From Methylobacterium amylolyticum (GTDB lineage Bacteria; Pseudomonadota; Alphaproteobacteria; Rhizobiales; Beijerinckiaceae), in contig NZ_JAUYZI010000025.1 of the NCBI RefSeq assembly GCF_030700245.1, positions 36,867 through 100,866 of the forward strand: a stretch of DNA of 64,000 bases, written 5' to 3'. Below, in pieces: positions 26,625-34,691 of the stretch. Numbering within the stretch: position 1 is the first letter of the stretch; the number at the start of each line of letters is the position of its first letter. Made by a program: the position numbers and the translations under genes. The notes under the pieces are model-generated. The model did not search any database. It worked only from the letters and a program-made list of their open reading frames with translations, and was not told the DNA's origin.

Positions 26625-27842
26625 CTACCCGTCCGACCGGTTGTTCAGGGCGGCCTCGTAGGCCTGGAGCGTCGTGCGGGAGCGGCGCAGCGGCCGCGTC
26701 ACCTGCACCGCGATGTTGCCGTCGACCCGGCCGATCCGCCCCTGGGTCAGCGCCCAGTCGCCGCAGCGCACGGTGACGAGGTCGGTGGGCTTGGCGTCGA
26801 ACATCAGCGTGTCGCCGACCTTGAGGCGCATGACGCGCTTCAGCGGCAGCATCATCTCGTGCAGCACCGCCTGCATGGTGAGGTCGGCCTGCCAGATCTC
26901 GGTGGCGAGGTGGCCCTCCCAGATCTGATCGCGCCCGAGCTTCTCGCCCATGAAGCTCTGGGTGAGCAGCTCGCGGATCGGCTCGATCGTGGCGTAGGGG
27001 AACAGGATCTGGAGGAGGCCGCCGCGGCCGTCGACGTCCAGGCGCAGGCTGATCAGGATCGCCGCGTTGCCGGGCCGCGTGATCGTCGCGAAGCGCGGGT
27101 TGGTCTCGATCCGGTCGATGCCGAAGGTGACCGGGGAGAGCGGCTGGAACGAGAGTTCGAGGTCGCCCAGGACGATCTCGACGAGGCGGCGCACCAGCGT
27201 CATCTCGATCGCCGTGAACGGGCGGCCGTCGAGCCGGCTCGACGAGCCGCCGCGCTTGCCGCCGAGCAGGAGGTCGAAGGTGGTGTAGGCGAGGTTCGAC
27301 TCGACGGTGACGAGCCCCGAATTCTCCCACTGCTCGGCCCGGAACACCCCGAGCAGGGTCGGCAGCGGGATGGCGTTCAGGTAGTCGCCGAAGCGGACCG
27401 AGGTGATGTTGTCGAGGGTGACCTCGACGTTGTCCTGGAACAGGTTGCGCAGGCTCGTCGACAGCAACCGGATCATCCGGTCGAAGACGATCTCCAGCAT
27501 CGGCAGGCGTTCGTACTGGACGACGCCCGAATCGACGATGGCGCGCACGCCCCCGGCCCCGGAGGCCGAGAGCTCGCGCATGGAGAAGCCGAGGACGCCG
27601 TCGATCTCGTCCTGGTTGAGGATGCGGTCGTTGCCGGCCAGCTCGGGGAGATTGTCGCTCTCCCCGTCCTCGATCATCGTCGCCCACTCGGCGGCGACGT
27701 CGCTGGCGTTGCGCGTCGTGCCCTGCTCGGCGAGCGCGGCGCCCCATTCCTCGGCGAGCGACGTGTCGCCGCCCTCGGCCCCCTGCTCCAGCAGGGCCGC
27801 CGACCAGTCGTCCTCGGTGACCTGATCCTCCGGGTCCATCAC
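26625..27842 (-). CDS. fliM: Flagellar motor switch protein FliM
   Basis: A 405-residue protein of the flagellar C-ring that receives CheY and sets rotation direction. The CheY-binding motif ILNQDEIDGVLGF sits near residues 74-86 rather than at the very start, because of an N-terminal extension with three repeats (Trp13, Trp33, Trp53, each in a W-x-x-x-hydrophobic-x-E context). The middle domain (YERLPMLEIVFDRMIRLLST, PLPTLLGVFRAEQWENSGLV) and the FliN-like C-terminal SPOA domain (LPLKRVMRLKVGDTLMFDAKP) follow. It is 4 bases downstream of fliL. Confidence 0.96.
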   Translation of the reverse strand: MMDPEDQVTEDDWSAALLEQGAEGGDTSLAEEWGAALAEQGTTRNASDVAAEWATMIEDGESDNLPELAGNDRILNQDEIDGVLGFSMRELSASGAGGVRAIVDSGVVQYERLPMLEIVFDRMIRLLSTSLRNLFQDNVEVTLDNITSVRFGDYLNAIPLPTLLGVFRAEQWENSGLVTVESNLAYTTFDLLLGGKRGGSSSRLDGRPFTAIEMTLVRRLVEIVLGDLELSFQPLSPVTFGIDRIETNPRFATITRPGNAAILISLRLDVDGRGGLLQILFPYATIEPIRELLTQSFMGEKLGRDQIWEGHLATEIWQADLTMQAVLHEMMLPLKRVMRLKVGDTLMFDAKPTDLVTVRCGDWALTQGRIGRVDGNIAVQVTRPLRRSRTTLQAYEAALNNRSDG

Positions 27843-27846
27843 CGCC

Positions 27847-28356
27847 TCACTGGATCACGAGGTCCTTGAACAGGACCGCGTCGACCTTGACGGGGTACAC
27901 CGCCACGTTGACCCGCCGCAGCAGCTCCTCGCGCAGGCGGTAGAGGCCGACCGAACCCGACAGGTCGCTCGCCCGCAATTCGCGCAGGTAGACCTGGAGG
28001 GCGTCCTCGACCCGCGGCATCAGCGGCTTCACCTCGCTCTCGACCTTGGCGTCCTTCAGCTCCAGCGAGATGCGCAGCTTGGCGAACTTGGCCTTGTCCT
28101 GCTGGGTCTCGGTGCTGAGGTTCAGGACCAGCTCCCGCACTTCGAGGAACACGACGGGCTTCTTGGCCTCCTCGGCGGGGCGCGCGTGGGCCGCGTCGGC
28201 GTGGGCGCCGCGGCTCTTCATCACGTAGAAGCCCGCGCCGCCGCCCAGCACCAGCACCGCCGCGCCGGCGATCATCACGAGCTTCTTCTTGCTCTTCGGG
28301 GGGGCGTCCGCGCCCTCGCCCTCCTCGGCGGGCGCCGTCTTCGGCTTCTTGGCCAT
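27847..28356 (-). CDS. fliL: Flagellar basal-body protein FliL
   Basis: A 169-residue single-pass membrane protein: a Lys/Glu-rich cytoplasmic start, one helix (KLVMIAGAAVLVLGGGAGFYVM), a periplasmic linker and the FliL domain (VFLEVRELVLNLSTETQQDKAKFAKLRISLEL, ending VDAVLFKDLVIQ). It supports stator function and torque. It is the first gene of the fliL-fliM-DUF6468-motE-like operon and lies 59 bases from a CtrA-type box, so it is probably part of the CtrA-controlled flagellar class. Confidence 0.94.
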   Translation of the reverse strand: MAKKPKTAPAEEGEGADAPPKSKKKLVMIAGAAVLVLGGGAGFYVMKSRGAHADAAHARPAEEAKKPVVFLEVRELVLNLSTETQQDKAKFAKLRISLELKDAKVESEVKPLMPRVEDALQVYLRELRASDLSGSVGLYRLREELLRRVNVAVYPVKVDAVLFKDLVIQ

Positions 28357-28414
28357 GCGCGCGGATCTCTCGCCGGCCCGGAGGGGCGGTGGCCGAGGAT
28401 ATCGACGGCCACGG

Positions 28415-28429
28415 TTAACGCGCCGTTAA
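28415..28429. promoter_or_regulatory. CtrA-type full binding site TTAA-N7-TTAA
   Basis: TTAA at 28415-28418 and TTAA at 28426-28429 are separated by exactly 7 bases, the consensus of the alphaproteobacterial response regulator CtrA. It lies in the 251-base region between the divergent fliL and flgF operons. At this GC content, TTAA-N7-TTAA is expected by chance about once in several megabases. CtrA control of flagellar genes is well known in Caulobacter; use here is inference. Confidence 0.65.
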
Positions 28430-28607
28430 GCGGGCAAATCCTGCCGGGCGAGGTTTGCCGCCGGCGCGCTCCGGCCCCGGCCCGCGGGGGCGCTCAGGGA
28501 AGCCAAGTGACGCTCCGGTAACGACAATTCTCCGGGCGGTCGGCTGGCACGGCGCATGCTGACGGGATGGTTGCCGCTCCGTGAGTGCGCCGGTCCAAGA
28601 GTTCACG

Positions 28608-29348
28608 ATGCAGAATGCCCTCTTCGTCGGCGTGTCGAGCCAGGTCGCCCTCCAGCGCGAACTCGACGTGATCGCCAACAACATGGCGAACCTGTCGACC
28701 ACGGGCTTCAAGGCCCGCAACACCCGGTTCGAGGAATACCTCATGCCGGTGGCGAGCGCGGACTCGTTCCAGGCGCCGGACCGGCGCGTCTCCTACGTGG
28801 TCGACCAGGGCACCACCCTCGATCTCAGCCAGGGCCCGATCGAGCAGACCGGCAACCCGCTCAACGTCGCGGTGAAGGGGCCGGCCTTCATCGCCGTCCA
28901 GGCGGCGGGCGGCGAGCGCTACACCCGCAACGGCGCCCTGGAACTGAACGCCCAGGGGCAGATCGTGACGAGCGACGGCTACCCCGTGGTCGGCGAGGGC
29001 GGTCCGATCGCGATCAACTCGCAGGAGACCGGGCTGGCGATCGGGCCGGACGGCACCGTCTCCACGAATCTCGGCATCCGCGGCCGGATCAAGCTCGTGA
29101 CCTTCCCCGATCCGCGCCGGCTGACCAACGAGGGGGGGAACCTCTACGCCTCGCGCGATCCGGCCCGGCCGGCCGGCCGCGACGGGCGGCTGGAGCCCGG
29201 CGCGCTGGAGCGCTCGAACGTCCAGCCGGTCCTGGAGATGACCCGCCTGATGGACGTGAACCGCTCCTACACGACGGTGTCGAGCGTGATCGCGCGCCTC
29301 GACGACCTGCGGGGCACGGCGATCCGCCGCCTCGCCGACATCGCCTGA
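28608..29348 (+). CDS. flgF: Flagellar basal-body rod protein FlgF
   Basis: A 246-residue proximal rod subunit. The N-terminal Flg_bb_rod helix (SQVALQRELDVIANNMANLSTTGFK), the FlgE/F/G central domain (LDLSQGPIEQTGNPLNVAVKGPAFIAVQ, YTRNGALELNAQGQIVTSDGYPV) and the C-terminal coiled-coil motif (VQPVLEMTRLMDVNRSYTTVSSVI) are all present. It is exported by the flagellar type III system and has no signal peptide. The ATG at 28608 is chosen over a GTG at 28581 because MQNALFVGVS is the usual start. It is first in flgF-flgG-flgA-flgH. Confidence 0.95.
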   Translation: MQNALFVGVSSQVALQRELDVIANNMANLSTTGFKARNTRFEEYLMPVASADSFQAPDRRVSYVVDQGTTLDLSQGPIEQTGNPLNVAVKGPAFIAVQAAGGERYTRNGALELNAQGQIVTSDGYPVVGEGGPIAINSQETGLAIGPDGTVSTNLGIRGRIKLVTFPDPRRLTNEGGNLYASRDPARPAGRDGRLEPGALERSNVQPVLEMTRLMDVNRSYTTVSSVIARLDDLRGTAIRRLADIA

Positions 29349-29361
29349 GGGGGAGGAGCCG

Positions 29362-30153
29362 ATGCGCGCCCTCTACTCCGCCGCCACCGGCATGGCGGCC
29401 CAGGAACTCAACGTCCAGGTCATCTCGAACAACATCGCCAACCTGCGGACCACCGGGTACAAGCGCCAGCAGGTGCATTTTCAGGATCTGCTCTACCAGA
29501 ACCTGCGCCGGGCCGGCACCTCGACCTCGGAGCAGAACACCCAGCTCCCGGCCGGGCTGGCGCTGGGCTCGGGCGTCAAGACCACCTCCACCGCCCGGGT
29601 GATGGCGCAGGGCACCCTGACCTCGACGGAGAAGGACTACGACGTCGCCATCCGCGGCGAGGGCTTCTTCCGGGTGACGCTGCCGGACGGGCGCACCGCC
29701 TACACGCGGGACGGCTCCTTCGACCTGTCGGCGTCGGGCCAGCTCGTCACCCGCGACGGCTACCTCGTCGACCCGGCGATCACGGTTCCGAACACCGCGA
29801 CCTCGGTGACGATCAGCGCCACCGGCGCGGTCCAGGCGACGCTGCCGGGCCAGACCGCGCCGCAGGCGCTCGGCCAGTTCCAGCTCTCGCGCTTCGTCAA
29901 CAAGGTCGGCCTCGAATCGATCGGCGACAACCTGTTCATCGAGACCGCCGCGTCGGGTCCGGCGATCAGCGGGCTCGCCGGGGCCGACGGCTTCGGCAAC
30001 CTCCAGCAGAGCTACCTGGAGGAGGCCAACGTCAACGCGGTGACCGAGATCTCGTCGCTGATCGCCGCCCAGCGCGCCTACGAGATGAACTCGAAGGTCG
30101 TGACCGCCGCCGACCAGATGCTCTCCACCACCTCGCAGATGTTCCGCGGCTGA
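29362..30153 (+). CDS. flgG: Flagellar basal-body distal rod protein FlgG
   Basis: A 263-residue rod protein starting MRALYSAATGMAAQELNVQVISNNIANLRTTGYKRQ (conserved N-terminal helix), with the FlgG-type signature LALGSGVKTTSTARVMAQGTL, then YTRDGSFDLSASGQLVTRDGYLV and C-terminal LEEANVNAVTEISSLIAAQRAYEMNSKVV. The length is exactly typical. It forms the distal rod that crosses the peptidoglycan and carries the P and L rings. It follows flgF by 13 bases with a GGGGGAGGAG ribosome-binding stretch. Confidence 0.97.
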   Translation: MRALYSAATGMAAQELNVQVISNNIANLRTTGYKRQQVHFQDLLYQNLRRAGTSTSEQNTQLPAGLALGSGVKTTSTARVMAQGTLTSTEKDYDVAIRGEGFFRVTLPDGRTAYTRDGSFDLSASGQLVTRDGYLVDPAITVPNTATSVTISATGAVQATLPGQTAPQALGQFQLSRFVNKVGLESIGDNLFIETAASGPAISGLAGADGFGNLQQSYLEEANVNAVTEISSLIAAQRAYEMNSKVVTAADQMLSTTSQMFRG

Positions 30154-30176
30154 CGCCGCCATCCGGACCCGCCACC

Positions 30177-31310
30177 ATGTTCGCCAGCGCGCGCCTCGAC
30201 AGCGACCTGCCTTCGCCCCTGTCCAGCGTCCCCGAGGCCGGGGCCGATCTCAGCCCGATCCTGCGGGGCGAGCGGGCGCGGGTGGCGCCGCCCGGCCTCG
30301 GGGTCGTCGTTCGAGCGGCGCTCGCGTTCCTCGCGTTCGCGGCGCTCGGCGCGTTCGTGTTCCCCGCCATGGCCGAGCCCGGCCTGCGCCTGCCCCCGCC
30401 CGCCGAGGCGCTGCGGCTGCGCGGCGACGTGACCGCCCGCGGCGACGTGCTGACGCTCGGCGACCTCCTGGAGAACGCCCCCTCCGACCTCGCCGCCCGG
30501 CCGATGTTCCGCGCGCCCGCCCTCGGCGCCACCGGGACGATCCAGGCCCGCCGCATCGCCGAGGCGGTCGCCGCCCTGGGGCTGGCGGCGCTCGAGACCG
30601 GCGGCCGCGCCCAGATCGTCGTGCAGCGCGCCGCCCGCCGGGTGGCCGCCGCCGAGATCGAGGCGGCGCTCAAGCGCGGCCTGGAGGCGGGCTACGCCCT
30701 CGACCCGCGGACCGTCTCGATCCGCCTCGACGGCGAGGGGCCGGCCCTGCTGGCGCCGGTCGATCTCGCGGGCGAGGCGAAGGCCCTCGATCTGGCCTAC
30801 GATGCCCGCTCGCACCGGGTCACCGGCCTGATCGCGCTGGGCGACCGGCAGGCCTCGCTGCGCGTCACCGGCGTCGTGGTCGAGATGCGCGAGGTGGCCG
30901 TGCTGAGCCGCGCGCTCAACCGCGGCGAGACCGTCAAGGAGGGCGATGTCGGCCTGGAGCGCCGGCCGCGGGAGGGCCTGCCCGCCGACACGCAGGGCGT
31001 CGTCGCGGCGGTGCTCGGCGAGGCGGCGCAACGCGCGCTTCCCGCCGGCACGGTGCTGCGCACGGCCGACACCGCCCCCCCGGAACTCGTCGCCCGCAAC
31101 GAGGCCGTCACCATCGTCTACGAGGCGCCGGGCATCAGCCTGTCGATGCGCGGGGTCGCCGGCGACAGCGGCCGCCTGGGCGCCACCGTCGCGGTCACCA
31201 ACGTCGCCTCGAAGAAGATCCTCCAGGCCACCGTGATCGGGCCGGGCCGGGTCTCCGTCGGCCCCACCCGGGGCCCGCAGCTCCAGGCGAGCGCCGCCGC
31301 GCTCCGCTGA
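30177..31310 (+). CDS. flgA: Flagella basal body P-ring formation protein FlgA
   Basis: A periplasmic chaperone for P-ring assembly, up to 377 residues. The C-terminal SAF/FlgA domain is clear: AVLSRALNRGETVKEGDVGLERRP, DTQGVVAAVLGEAAQRALPAGTVL, ASKKILQATVIGPGRVSV. The signal-like segment (RAALAFLAFAALGAFVFPAMAEPG) begins only at about residue 46 if translation starts at ATG 30177. A GTG at 30282 would place it near residue 10 and give 343 residues, so the true start is uncertain. It sits 23 bases after flgG and 29 before flgH. Confidence 0.9.
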   Translation: MFASARLDSDLPSPLSSVPEAGADLSPILRGERARVAPPGLGVVVRAALAFLAFAALGAFVFPAMAEPGLRLPPPAEALRLRGDVTARGDVLTLGDLLENAPSDLAARPMFRAPALGATGTIQARRIAEAVAALGLAALETGGRAQIVVQRAARRVAAAEIEAALKRGLEAGYALDPRTVSIRLDGEGPALLAPVDLAGEAKALDLAYDARSHRVTGLIALGDRQASLRVTGVVVEMREVAVLSRALNRGETVKEGDVGLERRPREGLPADTQGVVAAVLGEAAQRALPAGTVLRTADTAPPELVARNEAVTIVYEAPGISLSMRGVAGDSGRLGATVAVTNVASKKILQATVIGPGRVSVGPTRGPQLQASAAALR

Positions 31311-31339
31311 CCGTCCTCCTCCCTGTGCAGAGTCCCGCG

Positions 31340-32077
31340 ATGCTTCGCCGCCCGCTCCTCGCCGCCGCGCTCGTGGCCGGCCTCGGCGCCTGCAACACCG
31401 CCGACCGTCTCGCCAATGTCGGCGTGGCGCCGGTGCTCTCGGCCATCGAGGACCCGACCAGCCAGCCCGGCTACAAGCCGGTGCGGATGCCGATGCCCGA
31501 CATCCAGCCGGTCTCCTACGCGCCGAACTCGCTCTGGCGCACCGGCTCGCGCGCCTTCTTCAAGGACCAGCGCGCCGCCAAGCTCGGCGACCTGCTGACC
31601 GTCAAGGTCAACGTCACCGACCAAGCCAACCTCGCCAACGAGACCAAGCGCTCCCGCGCCGCCACCGAGAGCTTCGGCCTGCCCAACGCCCTGGGGCTGG
31701 AGAACAACGTGATCGGCAAGACGTTCGGCGTCGGCGGCAGCGCGCTGCTGAACCTGACCTCCGACACGTCGAACGAGGGAGCGGGCTCGATCAAGCGGGC
31801 CGAGTCGGTGAACACCAACGTGGCGGCCGTCGTCACCCAGGTGCTGCCCAACGGCAACCTCGTGGTCGAGGGCAAGCAGGAGATCCGCATCAACTTCGAG
31901 GTGCGCGAGCTGGTGGTGGCCGGCGTGGTTAGGCCGGAGGACATCGAGTCCGACAACACCATCGCCTCGACCAAGATCGCCCAGGCCCGCATCGCCTACG
32001 GCGGCCGCGGCCAGATCACCGACGTGCAGCAGCCGCGCTACGGCCAGCAGATCGTCGACATCCTGCTGCCGTTCTGA
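31340..32077 (+). CDS. flgH: Flagellar L-ring lipoprotein FlgH
   Basis: A 245-residue outer-membrane L-ring subunit. The lipoprotein signal is clear: MLRRPLLAAALVAGLGACN with the lipobox Cys at residue 18. The FlgH domain follows, with NSLWRTGSRAFFKDQRAAKLGDLLTVKVNV and the C-terminal VTQVLPNGNLVVEGKQEIRIN, VVRPEDIESDNTIASTKIAQARIAYGGRG. It is the last gene of the forward flagellar operon in this window. The 186 bases after it carry no recognisable gene. Confidence 0.96.
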   Translation: MLRRPLLAAALVAGLGACNTADRLANVGVAPVLSAIEDPTSQPGYKPVRMPMPDIQPVSYAPNSLWRTGSRAFFKDQRAAKLGDLLTVKVNVTDQANLANETKRSRAATESFGLPNALGLENNVIGKTFGVGGSALLNLTSDTSNEGAGSIKRAESVNTNVAAVVTQVLPNGNLVVEGKQEIRINFEVRELVVAGVVRPEDIESDNTIASTKIAQARIAYGGRGQITDVQQPRYGQQIVDILLPF

Positions 32078-32263
32078 GCCCGGGAGCCCTGCGTCAAGGT
32101 TATCGCGCGATCGTGGGGCGGACTCGGTAGAATCCCGCGCCTGTCGGCGCCGCTTCGGGGTTATGCTGTCGCGCTCTGCGCCGGGGCGGATGCCGGCTCG
32201 GCGCGGGAGAGCGCGTCGCGACGATGCGCCGGACCCGGCAGGCGGAGGGAAGACGGGGGCGGG

Positions 32264-33589
32264 ATGGTGTCGTCGAGCGCGGCGATCCGGCGAACGGCCG
32301 GCCGGTCGGAGGGCGAGACGCGGACCCGCGACCTGCCGGACGCCGTGCGCGTCCTCCTCAACGGCGCGGTGCTCGTGCTGCTCTGGAACCACCTCTGGTT
32401 CAAGGACCTGAGCGACCGCTCGTCCCTCGCCGCCGCCGAGGGCGGCAGCCCGGTGACCCAGGCCCTGTTCCTCGCGGCCGGCGTCGGCATGGCGCTCGCC
32501 GTGTGGCGGATCGGCCTGCGCCACCTCCGCCCGCTCGCGACGCCGTCTCTCGCGCTCTGCGCCCTGTGGCTGGGGGCCACCAGCCTCCTGTCGGTGGACC
32601 CGATGCTGTCGCTGCGGCGGCTCACCCTGTTCGCCATCGCCGCGCTGCTGTCGGCGGGCGTGCTCGTGGTGGCGCGCTCGCCGCGGCAACTCGCCCTGAC
32701 GCTCGCGGGCAGCGCCGGGGTGATCCTCGTGACCTGCTACCTCGCGGTGGCGCTCGTGCCGGATCTCGCCGTCCACTCGGCCTTCGACGTGAACGCCGAT
32801 CCCGACCATGCCGGCCTGTGGCGCGGCACCTTCCCGCACAAGAACGACGCCAGCGCCGCGATGGTGATCCTGATCGTCGTCGGCCTCTACGTCGCCGCGG
32901 TGGCGAACCGCTGGCTCGGCTGGGCCGTGATCCTCCTCGCCGCCGGCTTCCTCGTGGCCAGCGGCTCGAAGACGGCGTTGCTGCTCCTGCCGGTGGTGCT
33001 CGCGGTGACAACCCTGTGCCGCCTGTTCACCGGCGGCGCGATGCGCAGCCTGCTGCTGGTCGGCCCGGTCGTCGCCTTCACGGTGGTCTCCGTGGGCTCG
33101 GTCCTCGTGCCGTCGATCGGCGACGCCCTCGGCGGGGTGATGCGCGACACGACCTTCACCGGCCGGACCCAGATCTGGGAGTTCGCGATCGACAACATCC
33201 TGGTCCGCCCGTGGCGGGGCTGGGGCATCGGCGCGTTCTGGATGACCGAGCGGACCATGTACGCGGGCTCGGAGGAGCTGACCTGGGTCAACACCGCCAT
33301 CCACTCCCACAACGCCTATCTCGACACGGCGCTGATCGGCGGCCTGCCCTTCCTCGTCCTGACGCTCGCCGCCTTCGTGATCGCTCCCCTGCGCGACCTC
33401 CAGCGGGTCGCGGGCGGCCGCGGGCTCGATGCCGAGACGCTGCTGTTCTTGCGCCTGTGGTTCCTCGGCCTCGCCTCGGCCTCGTTCGAGACGGTGCTCT
33501 ACAACGGCAACAGCGCCACCTGCTGCATGTTCATGATGGCGGTGTTCGGCCTGCGCCTGCGCACCCGCTACGCCGTCGCGGCGGAGTGA
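32264..33589 (+). CDS. O-antigen ligase / Wzy-type polymerase-like membrane protein
   Basis: A 441-residue polytopic membrane protein with about 11 hydrophobic segments. The Wzy_C-type features are the first Arg-containing region (GLWRGTFPHKNDASAAMVIL), GFLVASGSKTALLLLPVVL, the large periplasmic loop GRTQIWEFAIDNILVRPWRGWGIGAFW and the conserved His motif AIHSHNAYLDTALIGG. Such proteins ligate O-antigen to lipid A or polymerise exopolysaccharide repeats (ExoQ-like). No other polysaccharide genes are adjacent. It is followed by a perfect palindrome that may end transcription. Confidence 0.85.
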   Translation: MVSSSAAIRRTAGRSEGETRTRDLPDAVRVLLNGAVLVLLWNHLWFKDLSDRSSLAAAEGGSPVTQALFLAAGVGMALAVWRIGLRHLRPLATPSLALCALWLGATSLLSVDPMLSLRRLTLFAIAALLSAGVLVVARSPRQLALTLAGSAGVILVTCYLAVALVPDLAVHSAFDVNADPDHAGLWRGTFPHKNDASAAMVILIVVGLYVAAVANRWLGWAVILLAAGFLVASGSKTALLLLPVVLAVTTLCRLFTGGAMRSLLLVGPVVAFTVVSVGSVLVPSIGDALGGVMRDTTFTGRTQIWEFAIDNILVRPWRGWGIGAFWMTERTMYAGSEELTWVNTAIHSHNAYLDTALIGGLPFLVLTLAAFVIAPLRDLQRVAGGRGLDAETLLFLRLWFLGLASASFETVLYNGNSATCCMFMMAVFGLRLRTRYAVAAE

Positions 33590-33606
33590 GCGGTCGCACA
33601 TCGCGG

Positions 33607-33626
33607 GCCGGCACCGCGGTGCCGGC
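33607..33626. terminator. Perfect 20-bp palindrome, possible transcription end
   Basis: GCCGGCACCG followed directly by its reverse complement, starting 18 bases after the ligase-like gene stop. Folded with a small loop it gives a 6-bp GC stem. There is no downstream T tract, so it is not a classical intrinsic terminator; a regulatory palindrome for the downstream toxin-antitoxin pair is an alternative. Confidence 0.3.
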
Positions 33627-33860
33627 GCATCCTGCTCTCGCCTCTGCGGGCGAGCGGGGACGCAGGTTCGCTCGACCCGGTCTGTCTCCCGATACTCGCG
33701 TTCCGAAAGCGTGACGGCTGCTCGCCGAGGGCAGACATCCGTCGAAGAGGACGCGTGTTCCGACATTTCGTGGAAGCCGCGCGTGCGCCCACGAAGCGCG
33801 TCTCGTTGACGGGAAGGAGAGCGCGTACTACTTCAAGGCGTACAAACGGAAAGACGGCAT

Positions 33861-34139
33861 ATGCCTCGAGCTGTCATGGAAGAGAATCCCCGCATGAGCC
33901 TGCGGATCAGGCCCGAGCAGAAAGCACTGCTCGCCCGCGCGGCCGCGCTCCGGCAGACCGACCTCACGACCTTCGTCACCCGATCGGCTCTGCGTGAAGC
34001 GGAGATCGTCGTCGAAGAGGCGGAGCGCACCAAGCTGTCGGAACGCGACAGCCTGCTCGTGCTCGACCTCTTGGAAAATCCCCCACCGGCCAACGCCAAA
34101 CTCCGCGCCGCCATTGCCGCCATGCCGAAGCTGCGATGA
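33861..34139 (+). CDS. TacA-type antitoxin (DUF1778)
   Basis: A 92-residue protein with the DUF1778 ribbon-helix-helix region: RMSLRIRPEQKALLARAAALRQTDLTTFVTRSALREAEIVVEEAE, then LSERDSLLVLDLLENPPPANAKL, the toxin-wrapping helix that occludes the GNAT active site. TacA antitoxins neutralise the acetyltransferase toxin and repress the operon. ATG codons at 33861, 33876 and 33894 are possible starts; the first has a GGAAAG site. Its stop overlaps the toxin ATG by 4 bases (ATGA). Confidence 0.9.
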   Translation: MPRAVMEENPRMSLRIRPEQKALLARAAALRQTDLTTFVTRSALREAEIVVEEAERTKLSERDSLLVLDLLENPPPANAKLRAAIAAMPKLR

Positions 34140-34663
34140 CGTTGCCGGCTTGGCATGAGGAAGCGATCACCAGGGCACACGACCGAGCGTCGTTCGACTG
34201 CGGCGACACGGACTTGAACGTCTTCTTGCAGCGTTACGCTCGACAGAGCCACGAGTCCGGGGGCGCAAAGACGTTTCTCGCCATCGAGGACACCGACGAC
34301 CGGACCATCCTCGGCTTCTACAGCATCGCCCCCGGCAGTCTCAGCCATGCCGACACCCCCGAGTTGGTGCGGCGCGGCCTCGCCAAGCATGACGTGCCGG
34401 GCTTCCGCCTCGCCCGTCTCGCCACGCAGACGCGGGTGCAAGGTCAGGGGCTTGGCGGGCAGCTACTCGGCGCGGTCGGGCGACGCTGCCTTCGCGTCGC
34501 GGCCGAAGTCGGGGGCGTGATGCTCATCATCGACGCCAAGAACGAGCGAGCGGCCGATTGGTATGCGGACTACGGCGCCGTGCCGCTCACTGACAAGCCG
34601 CTGACGCTCGCACTGTCGTTGGCGACTCTTCGATGCGAACTGGGCGCGGCCGGGCAGCTATAG
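34136..34663 (+). CDS. TacT-type GNAT acetyltransferase toxin
   Basis: A 175-residue GNAT protein. The TacT N-terminus FDCGDTDLNVFLQRYARQ (here ASFDCGDTDLN) and the acetyl-CoA binding motif RLATQTRVQGQGLGGQLLGAVGRRCL are clear, with the Tyr region NERAADWYADYGAVPL near the C-terminus. Such toxins acetylate the amino group of charged tRNAs and stop translation. It is coupled to the DUF1778 antitoxin. The next gene is on the other strand, 28 bases beyond. Confidence 0.92.
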   Translation: MTLPAWHEEAITRAHDRASFDCGDTDLNVFLQRYARQSHESGGAKTFLAIEDTDDRTILGFYSIAPGSLSHADTPELVRRGLAKHDVPGFRLARLATQTRVQGQGLGGQLLGAVGRRCLRVAAEVGGVMLIIDAKNERAADWYADYGAVPLTDKPLTLALSLATLRCELGAAGQL

Positions 34664-34691
34664 CCCCGCGGCCTGCCGCCGTTCGGGCCGT

